This document shows, piece after piece, positions 17,037 through 26,900 of a stretch of 64,000 nucleotides of DNA. This stretch comes from Candidatus Sumerlaeaceae bacterium (lineage in GTDB: Bacteria; Sumerlaeota; Sumerlaeia; Sumerlaeales; Sumerlaeaceae), in assembly GCA_019695055.1 (NCBI GenBank), contig JAIBAT010000053.1, positions 1 to 64,000 of the forward strand, written 5' to 3'. The notes below the pieces were generated by a model. That model was not told the DNA's origin and made no database searches. It worked only from the letters and a program-made list of their open reading frames with translations. The position numbers and the translations under genes are program-made. Position 1 is the stretch's first letter. Each line of letters begins with the position of its first letter.

Positions 17037-17391
17037 AAGCGGTCAATCAACGGGCGGGAATCGGGCAAGGAAAGTGGAAAATCACACTGGTGCGATATCA
17101 ATTTTCCCAAGACGGATATTGCGCCTTTGTCAGTGGGCAAAACCCACCATAACCCCATTAAATTCAATCGTTGATGCAAAGAAATCGTCCTTCATGACCT
17201 TCGCCAAATGAATAAGCCCGTCCACTATTCATACCTTGCCCCGTTGCCTGCCCCTCGGGGCTGGCGGCCAATACACACGCTGTCCGATTGCGGCCCCGCG
17301 GTTCCCTCGTCTCCGTGCTTTTACGTGCGGCAGGGTGCGGCGCAAAATGACGACAGCGGCGGTAAAAAACATAAAGGAGAAATCACGTCCC
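17037..17391. promoter_or_regulatory. Divergent tmk / rpsB regulatory region
   Basis: This 355-base spacer must contain the rpsB promoter and leader and probably the tmk promoter. The rpsB-proximal part holds a small hairpin (CCCC-t-c-GGGG near 17252) and a ribosome-binding site (AAGGAGA, about 17373). The rpsB frame stays open upstream to 17236, but that stretch has no S2 homology and I treat it as leader. Ribosomal protein S2 leaders are often autoregulated; I could not fold this one into a known S2 leader. Confidence 0.4.
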
Positions 17392-18273
17392 ATGAACGTG
17401 ACCATGAAGCAGTTGCTGGAAGCTGGCGTCCACTTCGGACACCAGAGCCGCCGTTGGAACCCCAAGATGAAGCCGTATATTTATACGGAGCGCAACGGCA
17501 TCTACATTATCGACCTGAAGAAAACCCTCAAGATGCTGCGCGATGCGTGCAAGTTTGTGCGCGATGCCGTGGCGGAGGGGCACACCGTTCTTTTTGTGGG
17601 CACGAAGAAGCAGGCCAAGGATTCGATCTTTGAGGCTGCCCGTGACTGCAATATGTACTATGTGAATAACCGCTGGCTGGGCGGCATGCTGACCAACTTC
17701 CGCACGATCCGTCGCAGCGTGCTGCGCCTGATGGAAATCGAGCGCATGGAAGCCGATGGCAGCATCCAGCACTATACGAAGAAAGAGCAGTCGATGCTGC
17801 TCAAGGAAAAGGCCAGCCTCGAGAAGAACCTCGCGGGCGTAAAAAAGATGGACAAGCTTCCGGGGCTCATCTTTATTGTCGATCCGCATAAGGAGCAGAT
17901 CGCCGTCGAGGAAGCCCGCAAGCTGAAGATTCCGATCGTTTCCATCGTGGACACCAATTGCAACCCCGACCAAATTGACTGGGTCATCCCGGGTAACGAC
18001 GACGCGATTCGGGCCGTCAAGCTGATCGCGCAGAAGGTGGCCGAAAGCGTGGCCGAGGGTCTCATGGCTCGCGCTGACACTGGCGCACCGCTCCAGGCCG
18101 AGCTGCCCGCCGGTCCGCTCAGCGTGGACATCGAGAGCATCGAGAAGAAGTATGGCGATGTGGCCGAGGAAGAGGAAAGCTCTATTGATTACTTTGGTGA
18201 GGGCGCGCCCGAACCAGTCGAGGTTGAGGAAGTGGCCGCCGAGCCGGCAGCCGCTGCCGAACCGACGGCTTAA
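17392..18273 (+). CDS. rpsB: 30S ribosomal protein S2
   Basis: 293 residues. The S2 signature is clear: [14 protein letters not shown] at the start, [26 protein letters not shown] near 95, [13 protein letters not shown] near 155 and the IVDTNCNPD motif near 185. The ATG at 17392 starts exactly where S2 homology begins and has AAGGAGA upstream; the frame is open 52 codons further but without homology. The C-terminus carries an extra acidic, Ala/Glu/Pro-rich tail of about 45 residues ([10 protein letters not shown] onward), making the protein longer than the usual 230-260. It is followed by a strong terminator, and the usual partner tsf is not downstream. Confidence 0.97.
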   Translation: MNVTMKQLLEAGVHFGHQSRRWNPKMKPYIYTERNGIYIIDLKKTLKMLRDACKFVRDAVAEGHTVLFVGTKKQAKDSIFEAARDCNMYYVNNRWLGGMLTNFRTIRRSVLRLMEIERMEADGSIQHYTKKEQSMLLKEKASLEKNLAGVKKMDKLPGLIFIVDPHKEQIAVEEARKLKIPIVSIVDTNCNPDQIDWVIPGNDDAIRAVKLIAQKVAESVAEGLMARADTGAPLQAELPAGPLSVDIESIEKKYGDVAEEEESSIDYFGEGAPEPVEVEEVAAEPAAAAEPTA

Positions 18274-18302
18274 TCTCCCGCTTTAACGCGAATTGCTTTG
18301 CC

Positions 18303-18348
18303 ACCGCGGCGGCGAGCCCTCTTGGGGTTCCCGCCGCGGTTTTCTTTT
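18303..18348 (+). terminator. Rho-independent terminator of rpsB
   Basis: Perfect inverted repeat ACCGCGGCGG (18303-18312) / CCGCCGCGGT (18331-18340), followed by TTTCTTTT (18341-18348). It is placed 30 bases after the rpsB stop and separates rpsB from the convergent membrane-protein gene. Confidence 0.85.
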
Positions 18349-18355
18349 GCGGTGA

Positions 18356-18859
18356 CTATCGCACCTTGTGGAGTTCGGCGGCTTGCGGATGAAGCAACAT
18401 ATAGCTGATGGCACAAACATAGAGCAGCATGCCAAGTATCAGTACGGCCGACGCGAGAGTGAAGGCCCTTCCCTTACGGTCGCGCAGCCTGAGGGACAAT
18501 AGCACGTACTCCTGGACCGGCAGGTGAAGGTAGGAACTCATCCACTTGATAGGCATGACCCAGAGGATTGTTATTGCAGCCGCGATGCATACCAAAGCGA
18601 GTCCTCCGATTATCAGGAGCTGCGAAATCACGCTCGTATCCGCAATGATTCGCCCTGAAAAACCTGTAACAGTAATGACAACACCGGCCATTTGGATCAG
18701 GGACTGGGCGCGACCGTGGAGCACTGTCAGTTGTTTGTCGAGCAACTCATTAATCGCATGGCGCCCGGCCTCGTCGTCGGAGAAATTGTCTATGATCGCG
18801 CGTACTTCGCGTGTTTCTGTATCATTGGCAGTCGCCAATATGGAGGAGTTGTCAGTCAT
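18356..18859 (-). CDS. Small multi-span membrane protein, function unknown
   Basis: 167 residues. A polar N-terminal helix of about 50 residues ends in NELLDKQLTVLHGRAQSL. Three hydrophobic segments follow (about 56-78, 80-106 and 134-160), with a short basic tail between the second and third (SLRLRDRKGRAF). The pattern of a helix with a K/R-x-Q...L motif leading directly into paired membrane spans recalls the PycTM/SLATT-type effector membrane domains of bacterial defence systems. The resemblance is weak, and no cyclase or other defence gene is adjacent. It is convergent with rpsB and ends 8 bases after the rpsB terminator. It is called as a gene on its composition and clear membrane topology. 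Confidence 0.65.
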   Translation of the reverse strand: MTDNSSILATANDTETREVRAIIDNFSDDEAGRHAINELLDKQLTVLHGRAQSLIQMAGVVITVTGFSGRIIADTSVISQLLIIGGLALVCIAAAITILWVMPIKWMSSYLHLPVQEYVLLSLRLRDRKGRAFTLASAVLILGMLLYVCAISYMLLHPQAAELHKVR

Positions 18860-19012
18860 GGAAAGTCACCCTCAAGACGTGGCACCACGAAGGCAAGGAT
18901 TGTGTGAATCGGACATTCCAATTCTGAACCATTTGGAACAACCTTAAACGATCCAGGCACCAGATAATGGACTAGCGCCAGCCCCCCGGGTGGATTCTGG
19001 CCCATTTCGACG

Positions 19013-19027
19013 TGGCACCAATCTTGT
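19013..19027 (+). promoter_or_regulatory. Candidate sigma-54 (-24/-12) promoter
   Basis: TGGCACCAATCTTGT matches the -24 element TGGCAC and TTG of the -12 element, with ten bases between the GG and the G of -12; the final C of the -12 GC is T here. It lies 26 bases before ATG 19053. A second TGGCAC with correct GG-N10-GC spacing occurs at 18880-18895. This is motif reading only and is weak. Confidence 0.25.
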
Positions 19028-19052
19028 GTCCGAAGGAACTGACGAGGATCCC

Positions 19053-20066
19053 ATGAAACGATACGGCATCATAACCTTGCTTTTTGTCGCCTTGACGGCC
19101 ATTGCCCCGTCGGCACCTCCCAAGGGAGGTATTGACGGTAGAAACACAGATTTCGCAAATCCGGGACCTTTTCCTGCGAAAACTGTCTACGAGGACTGGC
19201 AGGATACAAAACGAAACCGCACGGTGCCAATTCGTATTACTTATGGGGAAGGAGTAACCTCGACACAGCCGGTTGTACTGTTTTCCCATGGCCTTGGCGG
19301 CAACCGGGACGCGGGGAGCCTTTGGGCTGAGCACTGGGCAAGTCATGGTTTCCTTGTTGTCCATCTGCAGCATCCAGGCAGCGATGAGTCGCTTTGGAAG
19401 GGACTTGATGCTGGGGAGCGGCTCGACGGATTGCGCTCCGGTATGACTCCGGCACAACTCATTGCGCGGGTGGAAGACGTGAATTTTGTACTCGCGGAGC
19501 TGGTCAGCAGACAGAGGGCGGGCGAAAAGGTTCTGGCCCGGGCCGAGCTCCGCCACATCGGGATGGCGGGCCACTCTTTTGGCGCCCAGACGACGCAGGC
19601 TGTGGCGGGCCAGAAATTTCCCATTCCACTTCCGGTGGGTCCACGTCCTGGTGAAACAAGGATCGTGGCGGCGATTGCATTTAGTCCCAACGCCCGCAGC
19701 AGCGCGAACCTTGACCGCCAGTTTGGGTCCATCACCATGCCTTTCCTTTCGCTTACAGGTACGAAGGACGAGGTTCCCTCGTTGACCAACCAACCGGCGT
19801 CAGACCGCCTGCTCCCCTACCAGCACATGCCTGCGGGAGGGAAGATTCTCGTAAACTTTGAGGGGGCAGACCATATGGTCCTCGGTGGGCACAATCTGCG
19901 GCGCGAGGCAACTCCACTGGACAAGACCATTCAGGAAGACGTGAAGGTGCTGACACTGGCCTTCTGGGAAGCGTATCTTAAGGACAACGCAATGGCGAAG
20001 AGCTACTTGTCGGACGGGAGTGCAAGCAAGAGGTTGAGGACGAAAGCGGAGTACTCCTCAAAATAG
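19053..20066 (+). CDS. Secreted alpha/beta hydrolase
   Basis: 337 residues from ATG 19053, with a signal peptide (YGIITLLFVALTAIAPSA). An in-frame GTG at 18990 would add 21 polar residues before it and is less likely. Alpha/beta-hydrolase landmarks: VVLFSHGLGGNRD (oxyanion region) near 70, GMAGHSFGAQ near 170 (nucleophile Ser in G-x-S-x-G), SLTGTKDEVP near 230 (acid region) and FEGADHMVLGG near 270 (His). The arrangement resembles dienelactone-hydrolase-like, PAF-acetylhydrolase-like or chlorophyllase-like enzymes of the DUF-type secreted hydrolases. The substrate is unknown; an ester is the default expectation. The next gene begins 70 bases later on the same strand. Confidence 0.85.
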   Translation: MKRYGIITLLFVALTAIAPSAPPKGGIDGRNTDFANPGPFPAKTVYEDWQDTKRNRTVPIRITYGEGVTSTQPVVLFSHGLGGNRDAGSLWAEHWASHGFLVVHLQHPGSDESLWKGLDAGERLDGLRSGMTPAQLIARVEDVNFVLAELVSRQRAGEKVLARAELRHIGMAGHSFGAQTTQAVAGQKFPIPLPVGPRPGETRIVAAIAFSPNARSSANLDRQFGSITMPFLSLTGTKDEVPSLTNQPASDRLLPYQHMPAGGKILVNFEGADHMVLGGHNLRREATPLDKTIQEDVKVLTLAFWEAYLKDNAMAKSYLSDGSASKRLRTKAEYSSK

Positions 20067-20136
20067 GGCGCATGGGGGCGCTTTCAGGCTGCGGGTTTTC
20101 TTGATTGCGGTTAATTCCCTAGCGACAACGCTCCTT

Positions 20137-22080
20137 ATGAACCTGAAATCCGTCTGTTTACTGATAGCATTACTCCACACTGCAGTGGCATTGCAGGCCC
20201 AACCGGTGGAGATTAGCGCAGAAGTTCCGTTTACTCCGGACCGAATTCCGCTTGAGGGGCTGGTCATCACACTGGACGCCGGTCACGGTGGAAGCGCGCA
20301 CCAGCCAGGATACGCTGAAAGCGCCCGGGGAACGAAAAGCAGGGTGGTGGAGGGCGACCTGAACATGCTGGTGGCAGGCGAACTGCGCCACCACCTGCTT
20401 GATGCCGGGGCTGAAGTCCACATGACCCGTTGGGATGACCGGCGGGTCACGACCGAGGGCGCGCTGAGCCGTGCCGAGGAACTGGGCGCACGAACGCGCG
20501 TGGCGGAGGAAACGAGGTCGCATCTCTTCATCTCCTGCCACCACAACTCCACGGAACGCACAACGGCAACGGGGGTGGTCATTCTCATTTGGCCCAAGGA
20601 CAAGGCCGGCCAGGAGCAGCCACTGGAACTTCGACTGGCGGAATGCCTGACCTCAGAGGTTGAGAAGATGGTTCCGCATCGCGATTGGTTCAAACCTTAT
20701 GTCGTGGATCACCCGCTCAGTTCGGGATTTGATGTGCCGGCCGCGGTGATTGAGTTTGGGTTCCTCACAAACCCGGAATTTGACGCATGGGTCAGCCAGC
20801 CGGGAAGTCACCGGGCCGAAGCACGCGGAGCGTACAATGGGATCGTCAAGTTCTGGACAGAGCATCGCGAGGAGCTTGAGGCTATTCGCAAGAAGAACTT
20901 CCCGGATACGTCACCTTACTGGATATCCAAAGGCACATTGGACGATAAAGCGGCTGTTAGCCTGAGACTCTACGATCGCCTGTTGCACCAGATTTGGCCA
21001 TTTTCGAGTTCAATAAGCACCACCACGGAAGCGCAGGCTCTGATTGCTTGCTACCGGAAGTCCGTGATTACGGATCCAACGTTTTTTTTGTTTCAAGTTT
21101 CAGTCGAGGAACGCGGCGGCGGATTTGCCCTGACGGGGCGAACGAACTACGAAAGACTGAGCACTTGCGCGGAGCAATTGCTTCGGTTGGCGGGAGCGCA
21201 GGTGGTGGCGAATGAAATTGAGCATTTGCCAAGCCCCCGGCTTGGCTCGAAGCGATTCGGAGTGATTCAGATACCCATGGCCCTAACGTGGGGCGAACCC
21301 ACCGAAGGCGAAAATGTTCAGACGCAGGTGTTACTGGGCGAGCGGGTCATGCTTCTCGACGAGAATCCTGAAAAAACCCACGTGCTGATTCACGGAGGCG
21401 ACGGTTATATCGGCTGGGTGCGCAATGAGGCGGTGCTTCGCCTTACGGAGCCGGAGTTCGCTGTGTGGGAAAACGCCGACTACGCAACCGTGACGAAGGA
21501 TTATCTGATAGACGACTTCCGCGTACCTGCCGGAGCATCATTACCCATTGTGTGGGGCGGATCGGGAAGCGACGGAATCAATGCGCTGACGGTGCGACTA
21601 CCGAAAGGGGTCAAGGCCACGGCGATGGAAACCACAGCAGCATTGCCGGCACGGAACCTCTCGTGGCGTCCCCGGGGAGCCCAAACACCTGGTAGAACCG
21701 TCGCTTTGGCAGCAGCGGAATTCCTGACCACCCCCTATGTCTTTGGCGGTCGGAGCAAACTGGGTCTGGATTGCTCGGGACTCACGGGAGTGGCTTACGC
21801 CGCCGCAGGACTGACGCTGCCACGGGATGCAAAGCAGCAGGTCATCGTTGGCAAACTGGTCGCCACACCATGGCATTTTGGCACCATGCAGCCCGGCGAT
21901 TTGTTGTTCTTCTGTGATGAGACAGGGAAAGTGATGCACACGGGAGTCTCGCTGGGCGGAAGCCGGTTCATCCACTCCTCACCGCCGGAAGTGCAGGTGA
22001 GCAGTCTGGATGAAAGTGACCCGTTGTATAGTGGGCCCTGGAAAAGGCAGTTTGTTTTTGCCCGGCGACCGTTGCAGTGA
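20137..22080 (+). CDS. Two-domain peptidoglycan hydrolase: N-acetylmuramoyl-L-alanine amidase plus NlpC/P60 endopeptidase
   Basis: 647 residues from ATG 20137 (an in-frame TTG 20101 is less likely), with a signal peptide ending near ALQA. Amidase_3 domain (about 40-245): zinc ligands in LDAGHGG, VVEGDLN and ISCHHNS, and the catalytic Glu in VIEFGFLTNPEF. A middle region (about 260-500) looks like SH3-type binding domains (VLLGERVMLLDENPEKTHV, GYIGWVRNEAV). C-terminal NlpC/P60 domain (about 525-645): catalytic Cys in GLDCSGLTGV, His in VMHTGVSLGG and a third polar residue in FIHSSPP. One chain would therefore cut both the muramoyl-alanine amide and a stem-peptide bond. The next gene starts 10 bases downstream, indicating an operon. 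Confidence 0.92.
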   Translation: MNLKSVCLLIALLHTAVALQAQPVEISAEVPFTPDRIPLEGLVITLDAGHGGSAHQPGYAESARGTKSRVVEGDLNMLVAGELRHHLLDAGAEVHMTRWDDRRVTTEGALSRAEELGARTRVAEETRSHLFISCHHNSTERTTATGVVILIWPKDKAGQEQPLELRLAECLTSEVEKMVPHRDWFKPYVVDHPLSSGFDVPAAVIEFGFLTNPEFDAWVSQPGSHRAEARGAYNGIVKFWTEHREELEAIRKKNFPDTSPYWISKGTLDDKAAVSLRLYDRLLHQIWPFSSSISTTTEAQALIACYRKSVITDPTFFLFQVSVEERGGGFALTGRTNYERLSTCAEQLLRLAGAQVVANEIEHLPSPRLGSKRFGVIQIPMALTWGEPTEGENVQTQVLLGERVMLLDENPEKTHVLIHGGDGYIGWVRNEAVLRLTEPEFAVWENADYATVTKDYLIDDFRVPAGASLPIVWGGSGSDGINALTVRLPKGVKATAMETTAALPARNLSWRPRGAQTPGRTVALAAAEFLTTPYVFGGRSKLGLDCSGLTGVAYAAAGLTLPRDAKQQVIVGKLVATPWHFGTMQPGDLLFFCDETGKVMHTGVSLGGSRFIHSSPPEVQVSSLDESDPLYSGPWKRQFVFARRPLQ

Positions 22081-22090
22081 TGGATAATAC

Positions 22091-23884
22091 ATGGGCCAAG
22101 CGCCCTTAGTTCTTCGAATGAAGAAGAAGACCAGGCCATTTCCCGCAGTTACGATGAAGGCCGATTTGCGTATCGTGCCACCGCAATGGATGGATTGGTG
22201 TATCGCCCACGGATTTTGGATAACCATCGGAATGGCCCTGGTAATCCACCTGAGTCACCTCATTTCCGTTCGGCAGACAGATCCGCTTTATGCGCAGCCA
22301 TTGAGCGGTGCGGATCCGGAAACCTATTGGAAATGGGCGCTGTCCCTTGCTGGTGGTGATTGGCTTTCAATGGAGGTTACGGGCGGGAAGGCGTTCTACT
22401 ACAATCCCTTGTACGCATATTTTCTAGCACCGTTTATCAAGATTTTTGGGGCGCGATTTGGGCCACCCCACCTTGCACAGGCTCTTCTGGGTGCTTGCAT
22501 TCCACTCGTGCAATGGCTGACGGCACGGCAAATGTTTGGCCGGGGCGCGGCGTTGGCAACGGGGCTCCTGACAGCCGCATGCGCACCGCTCCTGTTTTAT
22601 GAGCAAATGTTGCTGGGCGAAGTACTGGTGGTATTCTTCTTTTCCACGGCCATTTGGGCGTTGGTAATGGGGTGCGACAACGAACGGCTTTCCTCAGCCT
22701 GGTTTGCCGCGGCTGGCCTTGCCACGGGAATCGCCAGCGCGGGTCGCGGCAACGGTGTGATGTTGCTCCCGATTATCGCCGTGGCATTGGTCGCCTGGGT
22801 CCGGCTGAACCGCAGAGGGCCGATGTTGAACGGCATCAAGGCGGGAGCCATTTACCTGCTGGGTGCAGCCCCTCCGCTCCTGCTGATTGTCTGGAGAAAC
22901 CATCACGTGGCGGGTGCGTGGGCACTGACCACAAATGCCGGTCCCATGTTTTACATTGGCAACGCGCATGACTCCATGGGGGTCTTCTCGAACCCGGCTT
23001 CCTACGATGCGATTATGAAAAAGTATGCCGGCAGTGCGGTGCCGTGGTTGGGGGAACTGGCTCGGTCCATTGCCGGGCATCCGCTGGCCTTCCTGCAGTT
23101 ACTTTTCGTGAAGGTGTGGTTGTTCCTGAACAGCTACGACGTGGCGGACAACGTGAGTTACTATTTGTACGCGCGAATCCTGCCGGTGTTGCGATGGAGT
23201 CCGTTCACATGGGCAACCATTGTCGCGCTGGGAGTGTACGGTATATGGGTCACGCGAGGTGACTGGCGCAGACAACTTGTACTCTATGCATTTGCAGTGG
23301 GATTCATGGCGTCCATTGTGATTGTGTTGGTGGTGGGCCGATACCGCCTGGCATTCCTGCTGCCGATGCTTATCTGGGCGGGCGCGGGGGTTGCAGAAAT
23401 TGTGCGCGGGTGGCTGCGGCGGGATTCGCGGCAACTTGTGGTTGCGGCTACGGTGATTCTGGTTTGCGGCTTGCTTCTGCACCCATGGTTCTCCGCAAGT
23501 ATCCGGCGCAATGCTCCACGAAACGCGGGGATTCGGGAGATTCGAATGAATGATTACTCAATCCTCGCCAATGCGTATGCCAACGCCGGCCGGCGGGAGG
23601 AGGGAATCGAGCTGTTACGTATGGGAACCAACGAACATCCATGGGAAAGTTTGCTTGCGACACAAATGGCCACAGAACTTAACAAGGCCGGCCGTCACAC
23701 GGAAGCCCTGGGAACCCTGAGAGAATATCAGAAACGCTTCCCCGGCGAGGCGCGGACAGGTTACAAATTGGCGGCGTACCTGGTCAACGACAAGGAAACT
23801 ACCCAGGCAAAAGTGGTCCTGCAGGCGGTCCTGAAGGCTGCTCCTCAGAATAGTGAGGCTCAGCGCCTTATCAAAGGCCTATGA
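22091..23884 (+). CDS. Membrane glycosyltransferase-like protein (GT39/ArnT-like) with C-terminal TPR
   Basis: 597 residues. About ten membrane spans fill residues 35-455. The first periplasmic loop carries an acidic motif (SGADPETYWKWA), then KAFYYNPLYAYFLAPF, the layout of GT-C enzymes of the PMT/ArnT group, which transfer sugars from polyprenyl phosphates. A soluble tail (about 475-597) reads as TPR-like helices (SILANAYANAGRREEGIELL, LNKAGRHTEALGTL). It starts 10 bases after the dual peptidoglycan hydrolase, so the two are probably cotranscribed. ATG 22091 is used; ATG 22118 is also possible. The acceptor is unknown. Confidence 0.75.
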   Translation: MGQAPLVLRMKKKTRPFPAVTMKADLRIVPPQWMDWCIAHGFWITIGMALVIHLSHLISVRQTDPLYAQPLSGADPETYWKWALSLAGGDWLSMEVTGGKAFYYNPLYAYFLAPFIKIFGARFGPPHLAQALLGACIPLVQWLTARQMFGRGAALATGLLTAACAPLLFYEQMLLGEVLVVFFFSTAIWALVMGCDNERLSSAWFAAAGLATGIASAGRGNGVMLLPIIAVALVAWVRLNRRGPMLNGIKAGAIYLLGAAPPLLLIVWRNHHVAGAWALTTNAGPMFYIGNAHDSMGVFSNPASYDAIMKKYAGSAVPWLGELARSIAGHPLAFLQLLFVKVWLFLNSYDVADNVSYYLYARILPVLRWSPFTWATIVALGVYGIWVTRGDWRRQLVLYAFAVGFMASIVIVLVVGRYRLAFLLPMLIWAGAGVAEIVRGWLRRDSRQLVVAATVILVCGLLLHPWFSASIRRNAPRNAGIREIRMNDYSILANAYANAGRREEGIELLRMGTNEHPWESLLATQMATELNKAGRHTEALGTLREYQKRFPGEARTGYKLAAYLVNDKETTQAKVVLQAVLKAAPQNSEAQRLIKGL

Positions 23885-23936
23885 CAGGCAACTGCACCGC
23901 TGCTGTGCCCAGCGACCTGATCAGCCCGTTATCTCC

Positions 23937-26900
23937 TCAATCGCAGAACTCATCGTACTGGCGTATTTCGATGCGATCCACGGTCACGTTTCCCTTCTCC
24001 AATCCTGTTGGATCCCCCTGACTAAGGGTGTCTATCAGGTCCAGGGAGACAAGAAGATCCCGATTGGAAGTGGCATTAACGCCAGGGCCCGGTTGGCTGG
24101 AAAGCAAAGGCATGGAGGCGGACAGGGGCGTGCCTTGAGGAAACTCCGGGCGAACTGCCGGGTCGAGCGGAGAATGAATGAACAGCGTGTACCACCCACC
24201 GGTGGTGTCGGCCGTCTCCTTGTCGGGATTCTGGGTACCCACGCCCGGCAGGGCCTGCTGGGCAATTGCGTTTGTCAGGCCACCAGCTGCAAGCGCGCCG
24301 CCGACCTCAAACTTTGACGACCAACCAAACCGTGCGGTGCGGGCGCGAAGGCGAACCTGGGAATTGCGATTCGCCTGTTGGGTGGAGGTCAGATGGTAGC
24401 GGATTTTGTAGAGCTTCAGCGGTTCGATCCGGATGCGGGTAGTCAGTGAGCCGGTAGTTCCGTCAGGATTAAAGTCGCGCGAAATGATTCCCACGCGTGA
24501 TGCGCTGACCTGTGACGTGTCCAGTTGCGCTCCGGCAGCGGAATCGAAAAAAATAGGACCGGGTGGAGTGGGGTCAGAGGTGGGGAAAACACCCTCAACA
24601 TTCGAGAGGATGTAGCTGCGGGTTGTCACCTCAGCCTGCGCCATGAGTTTCAGGTCTCCGGCATCGCCGCCTGTTGTCTGGTAGACCTTTAGAGGAGCAA
24701 TGCCGTTGCCCGACTGTGACGCCGGATAGACACCGATAACGGACTGTACCATGTTGATGTAGCCAACCATTTGAGGTTCGAAGGCGTAGGCTTCGAATCC
24801 GCGCATTACTCCCTCAACGTTGGCATTCGACGTGAGGTAGGGAACATCCACCGGGTCAAAATCGAGGCGATAGACGGACGGTTTGGCAGGATCGGTGGAG
24901 GGGGCCAACTCGGAGTAAAGAAGTTCGTTGGGCGCGTCGAGGCCCACGCTGGGGAAGATCTCCTGAAGCCCAGAGACCGCGAAACGATTTGCCAAACGGA
25001 CCCTCACCCCGGGAATCTGGTTTTTCGCCGCGGGATTGGCCTGTCCACTGGCAAAGATGTAAAACTTGCCACGGACATAGTTGGCCGGCCCGATGGAGGA
25101 TTGCGGCAGCCAGTGATCGACGTTCCCAACAATGCCAGAGATGCGGTATCGTGGGTTGGGATTGCCGGATTCGGAGGCCACAAAATTGGTCAATGATCCT
25201 GACGTGGGGTCGAAAGAGGATACGGCAAAACCAGGCGTGTTCATGCCAAAGTAGCTCCACCCATTCAGTGTTCCCGGCGGGCTGATGACTTCCGATGTAA
25301 AGGTATCGTTGTAGACGAGTGCAAAGGTTGTGGGCGGATCGCAGCTATCCAGGACATCGTTGCCATTGCAGTCGAGGGAAGGATTGGAGGCAATCTCGCA
25401 GGTATCGAGCTGGCCGTTGCAGTCACAGTCCAACGAAGGCACGGCAGCAATTTCGCAGGTGTCAATCAGGCCATCGTTGTCGCAATCAAGGGACGGGGGC
25501 GTGGCGAGATCACACACATCGAGCTGGCCATTGTTGTTGCAGTCGTTGCCGGCGATCTCAGCTGAATCGGTAATGCCGTTATTATTGCAGTCCACCATCG
25601 GAGCTGAAACACCAAAGAAATTCATGGTGGCACACATGACCTCACTGCGGGTCGTGGCGTCGCCTATGCACTCGAAAGGAAAGGCTAAATAAACCACCTT
25701 TCCGGTGCCCGAATACTGAACTGCCGCCGTGGTGCCGGGGCCTGTGTACTGGAGCGCAGCGGTGGAACCATTCAGAGGGAGAATGACGTCGGGAGCGTCA
25801 GCGTCGTAGGGCGCACCAGCTGCTGTGGAGAAATTGATGTTTAGACCACTGAAAATACCGCCGCCTACGCCGCCAGCGGCGTAGGATCCGGCATCGTTGG
25901 CGGAGAAGTCGGCCCGCATGGCTGAATTGTAGAACACGGCGCCCTGGCCACCAAGGTCGAGGTCCGCGCCAAATTCGGTGCCAGTAATAAGCAGTTTTCC
26001 TCCGGCAGCGAGGTAGGTCTGAAGCAGTGATTGCTCTGTGGAACTCAGCGTCTTGTTGAAAGTCGATTCCTCGCCTCCAATCCAGACCACGGCGCCATAA
26101 TCGGAAAGAGAGATGGATCCGGAGCTGACAGCCTCGTTGCTGGCCGTGTCAAAGCTTCGGCCACAGGTTTGCAGGGCCTCACCGTGCTGAACGACGTAAT
26201 CGAAGGAATTCATCTGACGCGGCAGGATGACACCAAAGGTTGCCCCCGCGGTATTGGCGGTACTGAGCACGTTCGAGGTGATCACCTCGATGGGTGACAT
26301 CTGGAAATCGAAACGGTCGAAACCGTTGACGACGAGAACTCGCTGCTCCATCGCATTGGCAGGTATGCGCACGCCAATGGTTTCCGACGGAAGGGATTCG
26401 CCGCCTGCATTCGTCGCGGCGACCTGAAAATAATAGTTCTTTTCGCGTGCCAGACCGGAAATGATGGTGGACGTCGTGGAACCACCTGCGACGGCAATGG
26501 GGTTGCTGAATCCGTAGCCATTGGAAGACTGATAGATCACGTAGCCCGTGGCCGCATCGCCACGAGGATAACCGGTCGGTGGCGGTTGCCAGGAAATCGT
26601 CACATTCCCAGACGAGTCGCTCTTTGCCGCAACGTTAGTAGGCGGCTCCGGCAGGAAATTGAGGGGGATGGCTCCGCCGGAGCCATCATTGAGGAACTTC
26701 AGGATGGCGCGATAGGAAGCACGGGCGATGATACGGCGACAGCGGGGATCGCGAAGGAGTAGCGCGTCACGCGAGTCTTCGTGACTGGCCACCTCGCCGA
26801 TGGTGGCGGCCATCTCGTCGTTATTACCGATGTTGGGTGATGAACCAAAGGCGCGAATCTCACCGTAATTGCCGCCGAGGGCACCCTGGGATCGAGGACT

